33,410 nucleotides of DNA from Paucimonas sp. (GCA_031253995.1 JAIRVG010000079.1:1-33410), one strand, 5' to 3'. Shown: positions 7,216 to 16,362, counted from the stretch's first letter. Notes: a model not told the origin generated them from the letters alone. Numbers and translations are program-made.

Positions 7216-8166
7216 CTAGTGCACCGACACCAGGTTGCGCCCGCCTTTCTTCGATGCATACAAGGCCTGGTCCGCCCAGGCGATCAGGTCGGCATGGCTG
7301 TCCGAGGGCTGGCTCAGGTCGGCGACGCCGAGGCTGATGGTGAAGCGGATGCTCTGCCCCTCGTGAATCACTTCCAGGCCTTCGATGGCCTTGCGCAGGC
7401 GCTCGGCGAAGGCCACCGCGCCCTGCTTGTCGGTGTCCGACAGCACCACGCCGAATTCCTCGCCACCATAGCGCCCGGCCACGTCGGTATCACGCACGTA
7501 CTGGCGGAGCATGGCCGCGACCTGCTCGATGACCTTGTCGCCGGCCTGGTGGCCGTAGGTGTCGTTGATGCGCTTGAAGTGATCGATGTCGAACATCACC
7601 AGGCTGGTGGGGTTGCCATGGCGTTGATGGCGGGCGTAGGCGACCTTCAGGCTGTCTTCCCAATGGCCGCGGTTGTACAGCCCGGTCAGGCGGTCGGTGC
7701 TGGACAGCTTCTGCAACTGTGCGTTGGCCGACTGCAGCATGTGGCGGTTGGTGGCGACGTCGGTCACGTCGTAGATCACCAGGCAGAAGTGGCTGATGCT
7801 GCTGTCGGTGGAGCGCAGCGGGAACAGCGTGGTGTTCTGGTACATGAAGTCTTCCTGCCCGGTGATCGGCTGGTAGTTCTTGAATCGCACCAGATAAGGG
7901 CGTTGTTCCCACACGGTGAACGCCGGTGTGCCGAGGGTGGCCACGCTTTCCAGCTTGCGCTGGAACCAGTCGTGGTTGACCTCGGGAAACAGTTCGAAGA
8001 ACGAACGGCCATGGGCGTCCTTCGGCGCGACACCGGAGCGGTTCTCCATGAAGGTGTTCCAGACCTGCACGCAGTAGTCGCGGTCAAGCACCACCACGCC
8101 GACGTCGATGCTCTGCACGATCGCCAGCAGCCAGTGGAACTCGGTCAGATCAAGGGGTTTGTTCAT
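7216..8166 (-). CDS. PAS-GGDEF diguanylate cyclase
   Basis: This 316-residue protein is predicted to make cyclic di-GMP from two GTP. The N-terminal PAS sensor covers about residues 8-140 (VQSIDVGVVVLDRDYCVQVWN..). A GGDEF domain runs from about 150 to the end, with active-site GGEEF at 234-238. The inhibitory I-site RDTD lies at 225-228, exactly five residues before it, so product inhibition is likely. There is no membrane segment, so it is cytoplasmic. It begins 3 bases after the stop of the response-regulator gene, and the two are surely co-transcribed. The partner regulator presumably controls its activity, which is inference from linkage. Confidence 0.93.
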   Translation of the reverse strand: MNKPLDLTEFHWLLAIVQSIDVGVVVLDRDYCVQVWNTFMENRSGVAPKDAHGRSFFELFPEVNHDWFQRKLESVATLGTPAFTVWEQRPYLVRFKNYQPITGQEDFMYQNTTLFPLRSTDSSISHFCLVIYDVTDVATNRHMLQSANAQLQKLSSTDRLTGLYNRGHWEDSLKVAYARHQRHGNPTSLVMFDIDHFKRINDTYGHQAGDKVIEQVAAMLRQYVRDTDVAGRYGGEEFGVVLSDTDKQGAVAFAERLRKAIEGLEVIHEGQSIRFTISLGVADLSQPSDSHADLIAWADQALYASKKGGRNLVSVH

Positions 8167-8169
8167 GGG

Positions 8170-9168
8170 TCAGGTCATCAGGTACGCGAGTTTATGGGTC
8201 AGTCGTTCGATGGAATCTTCGCTGAACAGCAGCAGCAGGTCGAAGCTGATGTCGTGGCCTTCCAGGCCGTAGCTGATCTCCACCGCGAGGGTTTTCTTCC
8301 AGCGCTGCTGGTTGACCCGGATCAGTTCTTCGATGTTGGCGTGCTGGCCGAGGATCTGCGGGTGGCACTGGGAGAACACCACGTCGACCTGCTCGGCGAT
8401 GCTCGCCAGGCAGGCGCCGATCAGGATGCTGGACAGGTCCAGGAGCATCTCCAGGTCGGATGACTGGCTGCTCTGGTGCTTCATCAGCCGTGCCATGTCG
8501 GCGATTTCCGAATCATGGAACATCAGCAGCGCCTCGCCGGCGATCCCGCCACCGATGAAGCCCTGGCACACCGCGGTGAGCTGCTTGCTGCGCCCGGCGT
8601 CGGCCAGGGCCATGTGCAGCTCGCCGACTTCGAGCACGTTGACGTTCGGCACCGGCAGTTGCACGAAGACCCCGAGCACCTTGGCGATCAGCGCCGCGGC
8701 GCGGCCCATGGCGACGTTGACGGTTTCCCGGAACACCTCGTTGAAACTGACGCTGGCGCTGGTCAGCGGACGATGGCTGTGGGCCGCGTCTCCGCCCAGG
8801 TTCATCAGGCCCAGCCGGTCGAGGGTCTGGCGCAGTTCGTCCTTCTCGAACGGCTTCTTCAGGAAGGCCAGCGCGCCGAGTTCCTGCACGCGGCGCAGGG
8901 CTTCCTGCTGGACGTCCCCCGAAATGACGATGACGTTGGCCTTGAGGCCCTCGTCGCGCAAGGCGTGAAGCACCTGGTAGCCATCCATCTCCGGCATGTT
9001 CAGGTCGAGGACGACGACCTGGCCGAGGCCCTTGCGCACGGCATCCATGCATTGATGGCCATTGCTGGCCTCGGTGACCGACACCGGCCAGTCAGCCGGC
9101 AGTGCCCGCAGGACCTGCTTGCGGGCAACAGTAGAGTCATCACAGACGGTTAGGGTAGTCACTGACAC
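8170..9168 (-). CDS. Response regulator with CheC/CheX-like domain
   Basis: This 332-residue two-domain protein begins at a GTG (9168). The receiver domain (about 4-122) has the acidic pair D10-D11, the phosphoacceptor D55 (VVVLDLNMPEMDG), S83 and K105. From about residue 138 to the end it resembles CheC/CheX/FliY phosphatases (FNEVFRETVNVAMGRAAALI). An ExxN-type catalytic motif is intact at E148-N151. The second position, where CheC would have another ExxN, reads DLSS (LLDLSSILIGACLASIAE), so that site is degenerate. No DNA-binding domain is present. It is paired with the diguanylate cyclase downstream. It may dephosphorylate a partner receiver or itself, but its true partner is not known. 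Confidence 0.85.
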   Translation of the reverse strand: MSVTTLTVCDDSTVARKQVLRALPADWPVSVTEASNGHQCMDAVRKGLGQVVVLDLNMPEMDGYQVLHALRDEGLKANVIVISGDVQQEALRRVQELGALAFLKKPFEKDELRQTLDRLGLMNLGGDAAHSHRPLTSASVSFNEVFRETVNVAMGRAAALIAKVLGVFVQLPVPNVNVLEVGELHMALADAGRSKQLTAVCQGFIGGGIAGEALLMFHDSEIADMARLMKHQSSQSSDLEMLLDLSSILIGACLASIAEQVDVVFSQCHPQILGQHANIEELIRVNQQRWKKTLAVEISYGLEGHDISFDLLLLFSEDSIERLTHKLAYLMT

Positions 9169-9206
9169 AAATCACGGCTCGTTGTCTGGAGGTGCGGGAT
9201 GATTCC

Positions 9207-9212
9207 ATTATG
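9207..9212 (-). promoter_or_regulatory. Extended -10 element for the response-regulator operon
   Basis: On the minus strand the sequence reads TGG-CATAAT, an extended -10, about 39 bases before the GTG start at 9168. No good -35 is seen 16-18 bases upstream, so this is a tentative call. Confidence 0.4.
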
Positions 9213-9618
9213 CCATAGACGTACAAAGACTACGCTTACTACCTCAGGGAAACACTGAGTGTGCAAACGGATCTGATCCGGCAATCCCTTATCCCTGGTC
9301 AGGGAAAGGCTGAATCCATGTCGATGGGTAAAGTCATGCACAGTTCATACTCATTTCGCGAATCTTTAATGAAAACCACAAAATTTTCTGCGCACTGTTG
9401 ATCCACGTTCTTCGCCGGCCACTGTGCCTTGGCCGGATGTCTGCTGCCAGACGCCTGTCGCCGCCAGGCAAGTGCTCGGGGAATCCCTGAGCCTGGGGGC
9501 GCGCGCAGCCACGGCAGATGAAACGTTTCGTCTATTTGTCGGAACGAGACCTTTGCTGCTGTCAGAGCGACATCAAGCAGTGGTATGTTCCCCCGCAGAA
9601 TGAAGTCGAAATAGTGGA
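9213..9618. other. Intergenic region without a recognised gene
   Basis: About 400 bases separate the divergent response-regulator and oxaloacetate decarboxylase genes. I see no convincing small gene or tRNA. The stretch near 9340-9400 is AT-rich compared with its surroundings and may hold promoter elements. A short imperfect hairpin lies around 9470-9502 (GCTCGGGG and CCCTGAGC as arms). The promoter of the rightward gene could not be fixed. Confidence 0.5.
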
Positions 9619-9624
9619 TTGATC

Positions 9625-10494
9625 ATGCCTAAAGCGTCCCACCAAGAACTGCGCCGTGCGTTTCGTAAACTCCTTGCATCCCCTCGCTGCTACCACACCG
9701 CCTCGGTGTTCGATCCGATGTCTGCGCGTATCGCCGCCGACCTCGGTTTCGAAGTCGGTATCCTCGGGGGCTCGGTGGCGTCGCTACAGGTCCTTGCAGC
9801 ACCGGATTTTGCCCTTATCACCCTGAGCGAGTTCGCCGAGCAGGCGACCCGCATCGGCCGTGTCGCCCAGTTGCCGTTCATCGCCGACGCCGACCACGGC
9901 TACGGCAACGCCCTCAACGTGATGCGCACGGTGATCGAACTGGAGCGCGCCGGCGTATCCGCCCTGACCATCGAGGACACCCTGCTGCCAGCCCAGTTCG
10001 GCCGCAAGTCCACCGACCTGATCAGTATCGAGGAAGGTGTAGGCAAGGTTCGCGCCGCCCTCGAAGCCCGTGTCGACCCGGAACTGGTGATCATCGCCCG
10101 CACCAACGCCGCAGCCATTCCTACCGAGGAAGTCATTGCCCGCGCCGTCGCCTACCAGAATGCTGGCGCGGACGGTGTGTGCATGGTGGGGGTGCGTGAT
10201 TTCGCCCACCTGGAAGAGATCGCCGCGCACCTGACCGTACCGCTGATGCTGGTCACCTACGGCAACCCGCAACTGCACGACGACGTGCGCCTCGCCGAGC
10301 TGGGCGTGCGCATCGCCGTCGATGGCCACGGTGCCTATTTCGCCGCGATCAAGGCCACCTACGACTGCCTGCGCGAACAGCGCCGCATCACCAGCTCCGC
10401 CTCCGACCTGAGCGCGACGGAGCTGACTCACACCTATACCCAGCCGAACGACTACATCGTCTGGGCCCGTGAGTTCATGGACGTCAACGAGTAA
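9625..10494 (+). CDS. Oxaloacetate decarboxylase (isocitrate lyase / PEP mutase superfamily)
   Basis: This 289-residue cytoplasmic enzyme belongs to the family whose P. aeruginosa member PA4872 is an Mg-dependent oxaloacetate decarboxylase giving pyruvate and CO2. Superfamily features seen are SPRCYHTASVFDPMSARIAA near the N-terminus, the metal-binding FIADADHGYGNALNVMRTV, the EDT in LTIEDTLLP, and IIARTNA. ATG 9625 is preferred over an in-frame TTG at 9619 because MPKASHQELRRAF is a normal N-terminus. It is monocistronic and converges on ugd with only nine bases between the stops. A related methylisocitrate lyase role is less likely, since the KKCGH-type loop of that group is absent. Confidence 0.85.
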   Translation: MPKASHQELRRAFRKLLASPRCYHTASVFDPMSARIAADLGFEVGILGGSVASLQVLAAPDFALITLSEFAEQATRIGRVAQLPFIADADHGYGNALNVMRTVIELERAGVSALTIEDTLLPAQFGRKSTDLISIEEGVGKVRAALEARVDPELVIIARTNAAAIPTEEVIARAVAYQNAGADGVCMVGVRDFAHLEEIAAHLTVPLMLVTYGNPQLHDDVRLAELGVRIAVDGHGAYFAAIKATYDCLREQRRITSSASDLSATELTHTYTQPNDYIVWAREFMDVNE

Positions 10495-10503
10495 GACCTC
10501 GCC

Positions 10504-11850
10504 TCACGCCGGAGCGCCGCCGCGCGTTCCGGCATCCGGGCGGCCGATGCTGTAGTAGGCCAGGCCCGCGGCGGCCATCTGCGCCGGCTCGAACAGATTG
10601 CGACCATCGAACAGCACGCCGTCGAGCAGTTGCTGCCTGACCAGCTCGCTGTCCAGCACCCTGAAATCCTGCCATTCGGTGACGATCACCAAGGCGTTGG
10701 CGCCTGCCAGCGTCTCTTCCTTGTTGTCCAGCAGACGCAGGTCGTCGCGTTCGCCGAACAGGCGACGAGCCTCCTCGCGAGCCTGCGGGTCGAATGCCCG
10801 GACCCTGGCCCCGGCCTGCCACAGTGCGCGCAGCAGCACCTGGCTCGATGCGTCGCGCATGTCGTCGGTATTCGGTTTGAACGCCAGGCCCCAGACGGCG
10901 AAGGTCTTGCCGGCCAGGTCACCGTCGTAATGGTCGAGGATCTTCTCGAACAGACGGTGTTTCTGCCGCTGGTTGATGGCATCCACCGCCTGCAGCAGGC
11001 GCGGCTGGTAATCGTATTGTTCGGCGATGCGCTGCAGGGCCGAGAGGTCCTTGGGGAAGCACGAGCCGCCGAAGCCGCAGCCGGCATAGATGAAGTCGTA
11101 GCCGATGCGCGGGTCGGAGCCGATGCCGCGGCGTACCGCTTCGATATCCGCGCCCATGTGCTCGGCCAGGTTGGCCATTTCGTTCATGAACGAGATCTTC
11201 GTCGCCAGCATGCAGTTGGCGGCGTACTTGGCCAGTTCGGCGCTGCGTGCATCCATGCTGATGAACTTGTCGTGGTTGCGGCTGAAGGGGGCGAACAGGT
11301 CGCGCAGCAGGGTCAGGGTGGCCGGGCTGGCGCCGCCGATCAGGATGCGGTCCGGGCGCATGCAGTCGAGGACTGCCGAGCCTTCCTTGAGGAATTCGGG
11401 GTTGCTGACCACTTCCAGGCGGCTGGCCAGGCTGGCGTCGTGGCGGACCAGGCGTTCCTTGATCGCATCGACGGTGCCCACTGGCGAAGTGGACTTGTTG
11501 ACGATGACTTTCTTGTCCCTGGCGTGCCGGGCGATGCTGTCGGTCACCGCGAAGACCTGGCTCAGGTCGGCACTGCCGTCGGGCAGTGGCGGCGTGCCGA
11601 CGGCGATGAAGATCACCGAGGCGCAGTCGATGGCCCGTGCGGCGTCGGTGGTGAATTGCAGGTGGGCGTTGGCCAGGCCTTTCTTCAGCAGCACCGGCAG
11701 CCCGGGCTCGAAGATCGGGCACAGGCCCTTGGACAGGCCCGCCACGCGATCGGCGTCGACATCGACGCAGCACACCGAATGGCCGACCTCGGCGAGACAG
11801 GCGGCAAGGGTCAGGCCGACGTAACCGGTTCCGAACACTGCAAGTTTCAT
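10504..11850 (-). CDS. ugd: UDP-glucose 6-dehydrogenase
   Basis: This 448-residue cytoplasmic enzyme oxidises UDP-glucose to UDP-glucuronate with two NAD, supplying sugar for exopolysaccharide or lipid A modification. The Rossmann motif GTGYVG is at residues 7-12, with FIAVGTPP at 81-88 and the substrate loop NPEFLKEGSA at 150-159. The catalytic cysteine is C264 in CGFGGSCFPKD, and the C-terminal UDP-binding domain includes GLAFKPNTDDMRDA. The start has GGAG seven bases upstream. It stands alone, facing the oxaloacetate decarboxylase gene, and no polysaccharide cluster is next to it. The C-terminal tail after YYSIGRP is short and variable. Confidence 0.95.
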   Translation of the reverse strand: MKLAVFGTGYVGLTLAACLAEVGHSVCCVDVDADRVAGLSKGLCPIFEPGLPVLLKKGLANAHLQFTTDAARAIDCASVIFIAVGTPPLPDGSADLSQVFAVTDSIARHARDKKVIVNKSTSPVGTVDAIKERLVRHDASLASRLEVVSNPEFLKEGSAVLDCMRPDRILIGGASPATLTLLRDLFAPFSRNHDKFISMDARSAELAKYAANCMLATKISFMNEMANLAEHMGADIEAVRRGIGSDPRIGYDFIYAGCGFGGSCFPKDLSALQRIAEQYDYQPRLLQAVDAINQRQKHRLFEKILDHYDGDLAGKTFAVWGLAFKPNTDDMRDASSQVLLRALWQAGARVRAFDPQAREEARRLFGERDDLRLLDNKEETLAGANALVIVTEWQDFRVLDSELVRQQLLDGVLFDGRNLFEPAQMAAAGLAYYSIGRPDAGTRGGAPA

Positions 11851-12124
11851 GGCGAAGCTCCGTTGACAGGTCGATGCTGTTGGCTGCGCCGCTCGGGCAG
11901 GAGAGCCCTGAACATGTCAGTGTCCGATGACAGTTGTATGAGGATCTGATGGCGGTTGTTGCGTGTTTCGGCGCAAATCGAGACGCGTCCTACCGAAGTT
12001 GAGGATTTGTCGCGCCGTCATGGGGCAAAACCAGCGGATCCGTGGCCGGCAACGGTGGTAATCTCGCGCCCGGCAAGGCCTGTGCGCGGGCTGTTCTTAC
12101 CATCAGGGACATCTGGATCACTTC

Positions 12125-13591
12125 ATGAAGAAAACACTGATCGTTATTGGCGGGCTGGTTGCGGTGGGCGCGGCGGCCTGTACCGGGGTTGCCTGGTACA
12201 CCGGCAAGCAGTTGCCCGAGGTGCTCGACACTTCGCTGGCCCAGTCCAATCGTCAGTTGGCGGCTGCCTTGAGCGGTAGCGGCAGTGGCAAGGTGGAACT
12301 GCTGTCCCTCGAATCCGGTGTGTTCAGCAGCGAAGCGCGCTATCGCCTGACCCTCGATGGTGTCGACGGCGAACATGTCCAGCTGGATTTCGCCGATCAC
12401 CTGGAGCACGGCCCGTTTCCCTGGTCGCGGGTCAAGCGCCTGCAATGGCTGCCGGTCATGGCGGCCAGCAACTATGCGCTGGAAAAGACCGACGACAGCG
12501 CGCCCTGGTTCGCCGTCACCGGCGAGCAGGCGCCGCTGCAGGGCAGCATGAGCGTCGGTTATGGCGGTGCGATTCGCAACGAGTTGCTGGTGCGGCCGTT
12601 CGAAGTGAGCGACGAGGACGGGTTCTCCCTGTCGTTTTCCGGCCTGACCCTGCGCATGGACTCCGCCCTGCAAGGCGAAGGGCTGCGTCTGCAGGGCGAG
12701 CTGGAGCGGGTGGCGATGGCGACGGGGGGCGAGGCAGCGTCGAGTTTCACCCTCAAGGGCGTGAACCTGGCCACCGACTTCAAGATGAGTGACTACGGCT
12801 ACTTCGTGGGCTCGATGAGCATCGATGTCACGGAAAGCAGCTTGTCGTTCGGCGACAACCAGTCGCTGCGCTTCGGCAAGTTCGAGCAGCGTGATGCCTA
12901 CCGCATCGAGGAGGCCGGCCTGTCGGTGAAACAGTCGGCCAGCCTCGCCGACATCAGTTTCTCCGGCAAGCCGGTCGGCAGCGCGCGCTTCGTCTGGAAC
13001 GTGGAACGGCTGAATCCCGAGGCCGTGGGCAACCTGGTGAAGTGGTACGAGCAGAACCTGTCGCAACTGCAAAATGCAGCCCTCGGCCTGGCTCCCGACA
13101 CCGGCGCGGCCATGCTGGACGATCCGCAGTTGCAGGCGCCGTTGCTGAAGTTGCTGGCGGGCGGACCGCGCATCGCCCTGGAAGAGCTGTCGTTCAAGAC
13201 GGCCAATGGCGAGAGCCGTTTCGACCTGAACCTGGACCTTTCCGCCAAGGGCGTGGACGGCGTGCCGCTGGAACAGGCCTTCGCCCAGTCGGTGAAGTCG
13301 CTGCAGACCAACCTGAAGATTTCCAAACCGATGGTCGGCGATCTCGCCGCCCTGCGCGCCACCCTGGAAGGCCTGGATGCCGAACAGGTGCGCCAGGCCT
13401 CGGCGTCCGGGGAAATGGTCGGGATGATCGCGCTGCAAAGCCAGCTGGCGACCGTCAAGGGTGACGACATCCTCTTGCAACTGGGCTATGCCGACGACCA
13501 GGTGGACTTCAACGGGCAGAAGATGACCGTCGATCAGTTCGCCGAGCTGGTCCAGCAGCGCACGGCGGGGTTCACCGGCGACGCCCGGTAA
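12125..13591 (+). CDS. DUF945 (YdgA-family) envelope protein
   Basis: This 488-residue protein has one hydrophobic N-terminal segment (residues 4-25, TLIVIGGLVAVGAAACTGVAWY) followed directly by YTGKQLPEVLD, the typical start of YdgA/DUF945 proteins. The rest looks periplasmic and beta-rich, with the family's HGPFPW motif near residue 98. The molecular function is unknown; the E. coli relative is a membrane-anchored protein of unclear role. The hydrophobic start contains a cysteine (AACTG), but the context does not look like a strong lipobox. The Shine-Dalgarno before the ATG is poor. It is a single gene between ugd (divergent) and nadA. Confidence 0.8.
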   Translation: MKKTLIVIGGLVAVGAAACTGVAWYTGKQLPEVLDTSLAQSNRQLAAALSGSGSGKVELLSLESGVFSSEARYRLTLDGVDGEHVQLDFADHLEHGPFPWSRVKRLQWLPVMAASNYALEKTDDSAPWFAVTGEQAPLQGSMSVGYGGAIRNELLVRPFEVSDEDGFSLSFSGLTLRMDSALQGEGLRLQGELERVAMATGGEAASSFTLKGVNLATDFKMSDYGYFVGSMSIDVTESSLSFGDNQSLRFGKFEQRDAYRIEEAGLSVKQSASLADISFSGKPVGSARFVWNVERLNPEAVGNLVKWYEQNLSQLQNAALGLAPDTGAAMLDDPQLQAPLLKLLAGGPRIALEELSFKTANGESRFDLNLDLSAKGVDGVPLEQAFAQSVKSLQTNLKISKPMVGDLAALRATLEGLDAEQVRQASASGEMVGMIALQSQLATVKGDDILLQLGYADDQVDFNGQKMTVDQFAELVQQRTAGFTGDAR

Positions 13592-13600
13592 CCACGCGCC

Positions 13601-13633
13601 CCGGAGGGCGACGTGTCGAGCGTCGTCCTCCGG
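13601..13633 (+). terminator. Hairpin after the DUF945 gene
   Basis: CCGGAGGGCGAC (13601-13612) pairs with GTCGTCCTCCGG (13622-13633), with one G-T wobble and a nine-base loop, 10 bases past the stop. It is not followed by a T-tract, so it is a possible rather than a classic terminator. It may instead protect the mRNA 3' end. Confidence 0.5.
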
Positions 13634-13811
13634 CCTGATCGGGTAAAAAACTCTTTAGAATTCATCCGATTGTCTGTAGCCTTCGGCGACTCATAAAACC
13701 GAGGTCGCAGCGGACTTTTGCCGCCCGTGCAAAGCCAAGCTGTTACCCGAGTTGTCCGTGCCCGATGATACACTCGACTTACGCGCATCAGCGCCTGCAG
13801 GTCTTGCGAAC

Positions 13812-14870
13812 ATGACGCAGATTTCCGAACGCCTTCTGGTCCAGGCCCACCTGGACGCCAAGCAGCCCAAGCCCCTCACGCCCGAACAAGAGGCCGAATA
13901 CCGTGCCGCCATCGCCGCCGAGCTCAAGGCGCGGGATGCAGTGCTGGTCGCCCACTACTATTGCGATCCGGTGATCCAGGCGCTGGCTGAAGAGACCGGC
14001 GGCTGCGTGGCCGACTCCCTGGAGATGGCCCGCTTCGGCAAGAACCATCCGGCCAGTACCGTGCTGGTGGCGGGTGTGCGCTTCATGGGCGAGACCGCGA
14101 AGATCCTCACCCCGGAAAAACGCGTGCTGATGCCGACCCTCGAAGCCACTTGCTCCCTCGACCTGGGTTGCCCGGTGGATGAGTTCTCGGCGTTCTGCGA
14201 CAAGCACCCGGAACGCACCGTGGTGGTCTACGCCAACACGTCCGCTGCGGTGAAGGCCCGTGCCGACTGGGTGGTGACGTCCAGCTGCGCGCTGGAGATC
14301 GTCGAGAGCCTGATGGACAACGGCGAGACCTTCATCTGGGGCCCCGACCAGCACCTGGGGCGCTACATCCAGAAGCAGACCGGCGCCGACATGCTGATGT
14401 GGGACGGTGCCTGCATCGTTCACGAAGAATTCAAGTCGCGGCAACTGGCCGATATCAAGGCGTTGTATCCGGATGCGGCGATCCTGGTGCACCCGGAGTC
14501 GCCGGAGGCGGTGATCGAGCTGGCTGACGCGGTGGGTTCCACCAGCCAGCTGATCGCTGCGGCGCAACGCATGCCGAACAAGCGCTTCGTGGTCGCGACC
14601 GATCGCGGGATCTTCTACAAGATGCAGCAGCTGTGTCCGGACAAGGAATTTATCGAGGCACCGACCGCCGGCAATGGCGCGACCTGCCGCAGCTGTGCCC
14701 ACTGTCCGTGGATGGCGATGAATACCCTGGAGCGTACCCTGCAGTGCCTGCGGGAAGGCAGCAACGAGATCTTCGTCGAGCCGGCACTGGTGCCCCAGGC
14801 GATCAAGCCGTTGCAGCGCATGCTGGACTTCACCGCGGCGGCGCGGTTGAAGCTGTCCGGTAACGCCTAG
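13812..14870 (+). CDS. nadA: Quinolinate synthase NadA
   Basis: NadA condenses iminoaspartate with dihydroxyacetone phosphate to quinolinate, the early step of de novo NAD synthesis. The 352-residue protein holds the three 4Fe-4S ligands expected from the E. coli enzyme: C114 (EATCSLDLGC), C201 (DGACIVHEEF) and C298 (CRSCAHCPWMAM). The open frame extends upstream to a TTG at 13752, but MTQISERLLVQAHLDAKQP at 13812 is the normal Pseudomonas N-terminus, and a GCAGG lies a few bases before it. Neither nadB nor nadC is nearby. It converges on the M48 peptidase gene with 58 bases between. Confidence 0.96.
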   Translation: MTQISERLLVQAHLDAKQPKPLTPEQEAEYRAAIAAELKARDAVLVAHYYCDPVIQALAEETGGCVADSLEMARFGKNHPASTVLVAGVRFMGETAKILTPEKRVLMPTLEATCSLDLGCPVDEFSAFCDKHPERTVVVYANTSAAVKARADWVVTSSCALEIVESLMDNGETFIWGPDQHLGRYIQKQTGADMLMWDGACIVHEEFKSRQLADIKALYPDAAILVHPESPEAVIELADAVGSTSQLIAAAQRMPNKRFVVATDRGIFYKMQQLCPDKEFIEAPTAGNGATCRSCAHCPWMAMNTLERTLQCLREGSNEIFVEPALVPQAIKPLQRMLDFTAAARLKLSGNA

Positions 14871-14928
14871 ATCCTGATTGCTCCAACCGCTGCATGGGTT
14901 CTACACACCTCAGGTAGGAGCGTTGAGA

Positions 14929-16362
14929 TCAGCGCATCATGTCCTTGACCATCCGCTGCTGCTCCAGCAGATCACGCTGCCGCGCATCGATCCGCGAGGC
15001 CAGCTGGAAGTTGTTGCCGGCACGCCGCTTGGCATAATCCAGCTGCTGCAGCGCCTGGTCGAAATCACCGGTCAGGGCGAAGAACTCGGCGCGGGCCTGG
15101 TGCAGGCCGATGGTATTGCCGGAAAGGCCGCGGGCCTCCGCCAGGTCATACCAGATGTCCGGATCGTCGCCACGCTTCTTGACCAGCGCTTCCAGCGCCT
15201 TCTCCGCCTCGGCCGGCTTGTTCTGCTTGAGCAGCAGGTCCGCCGCCACCTGTTGCAGTGGATAGTTGCCAGGGTATAGCTGGCGCACCTTGTCGACCCG
15301 TTGCTGGGCATCGGCGAGGCGGTTGTTGGTGATGTCCAGGTCGATCTGGGTCAGGTTGTAGGTGATGTCGTTGGGCGCCTTGGCCAGCAGCGGCTTCAGG
15401 TTCTCCCGCGCTTCATTGAGCTGGCCACCCTTGATCTGCGCCAGCGCCAGGCCGTAGCGGGCGGCATCGAGTTTGGGGTTTTCATCCAGCAGGGCACGGA
15501 AGCGCTTGGCCGCGAGGCCCGGGGTGCCCTCGTAGAAGAGTTGCACACGGGCGCGCATCAACTGGTAGCGCAGGCTGTCCTCGGTACCGCCCGCTGGCGC
15601 CTGTTCCGCACGGTTGCGGGTGTCGGCGATACGCGACTCGGTGACCGGGTGGGTGAGGAGGAATTCCGGGGGCTTGGCGTCGAAGCGGTACTGGCGCATC
15701 AGGCGCTCGAACATGGTCGGCATGTTGCGCGGGTCGTAACCTGCTTTTTCCAGATTCTGGATGCCGATGCGGTCGGCTTCCTGTTCGTTCTGCCGGGAGA
15801 AGCGTCGCTGCTCCTGGATCGCGGCGGCCTGGGTACCGGCGATGGCGGCGATACCGGCATCGCCGGCACCGGCGGCGGCGACCACGATACCGGCGAGCAA
15901 CGCCGCCATCATCGGCAGTTGCATGCGTTGCTGGGCCTCGACGCCACGGGCGAAGTGGCGTTGCGACAAGTGCGCCAGTTCGTGGGCCAGTACCGAGGCG
16001 TATTCGCCTTCGGTCTGGGCATTGAGGAACAGACCGCCGTTGACCCCGACGATCCCGCCAGGGGCAGCGAAGGCGTTGAGGTCGGGGCTGTTGATCAGGA
16101 TGAATTCCAGGCGCCGATCCTGCAGCTGGCTGGTTTCGGCAAGGCGGTAGACGCTGGTTTCGACGTAATCCTTGAGCTGCGGATCGGACAGCTGGCTGAC
16201 ATTGCCGCGCAGCAGGCTCAGCCAGGCCCGGCCAAGCTGGTGCTCCTGTTGGGGCGAGACAATCGCGGAGCTGGCGTCGCCGAGTGACGGCAGGTCGTCA
16301 GCATGGCTCGGAAGCGCAAGCAGGCAGGCCAGCATCAGCAGGGTAGGGCGCAGAACATTCAT
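14929..16362 (-). CDS. bepA: BepA-like M48 metalloprotease with TPR repeats
   Basis: This 477-residue periplasmic protein should act in outer-membrane protein and LptD quality control, like E. coli BepA (YfgC). It has a signal peptide to about residue 21 (SHA|DD). The zinc motif HELAH lies at 127-131, with the third ligand probably E193 in NEQEADRIG. An Ala/Gly-rich helix follows the active site (MMAALLAGIVVAAAGAGDAG). TPR repeats run from about 290 to the C-terminus, with short helical pairs such as KPAEAEKALEALVKKRGDDP. ATG 16362 gives a standard signal peptide; the frame extends seven more codons upstream. It is divergent from the TusA-like gene, sharing a 135-base gap. Confidence 0.92.
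   Translation of the reverse strand: MNVLRPTLLMLACLLALPSHADDLPSLGDASSAIVSPQQEHQLGRAWLSLLRGNVSQLSDPQLKDYVETSVYRLAETSQLQDRRLEFILINSPDLNAFAAPGGIVGVNGGLFLNAQTEGEYASVLAHELAHLSQRHFARGVEAQQRMQLPMMAALLAGIVVAAAGAGDAGIAAIAGTQAAAIQEQRRFSRQNEQEADRIGIQNLEKAGYDPRNMPTMFERLMRQYRFDAKPPEFLLTHPVTESRIADTRNRAEQAPAGGTEDSLRYQLMRARVQLFYEGTPGLAAKRFRALLDENPKLDAARYGLALAQIKGGQLNEARENLKPLLAKAPNDITYNLTQIDLDITNNRLADAQQRVDKVRQLYPGNYPLQQVAADLLLKQNKPAEAEKALEALVKKRGDDPDIWYDLAEARGLSGNTIGLHQARAEFFALTGDFDQALQQLDYAKRRAGNNFQLASRIDARQRDLLEQQRMVKDMMR

Noticed and set aside
9159..9341. 60-codon minus-strand frame upstream of the response regulator
   Set aside because: It overlaps the probable promoter and regulator start, and has no ribosome site or recognisable sequence.
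11916..11933. Possible Pho box upstream of ugd (CTGTCAT on the minus strand)
   Set aside because: Only one half is a perfect CTGTCAT; the second half, spaced correctly, matches poorly (4 of 7).
11990..13480. 496-codon minus-strand open frame
   Set aside because: It is the shadow of the DUF945 gene, which has a proper membrane anchor and family motif on the other strand.
3121..13600. Second att copy marking a genomic island after tRNA-Lys
   Set aside because: No repeat of the tRNA 3' end was noticed, and no integrase gene is present.
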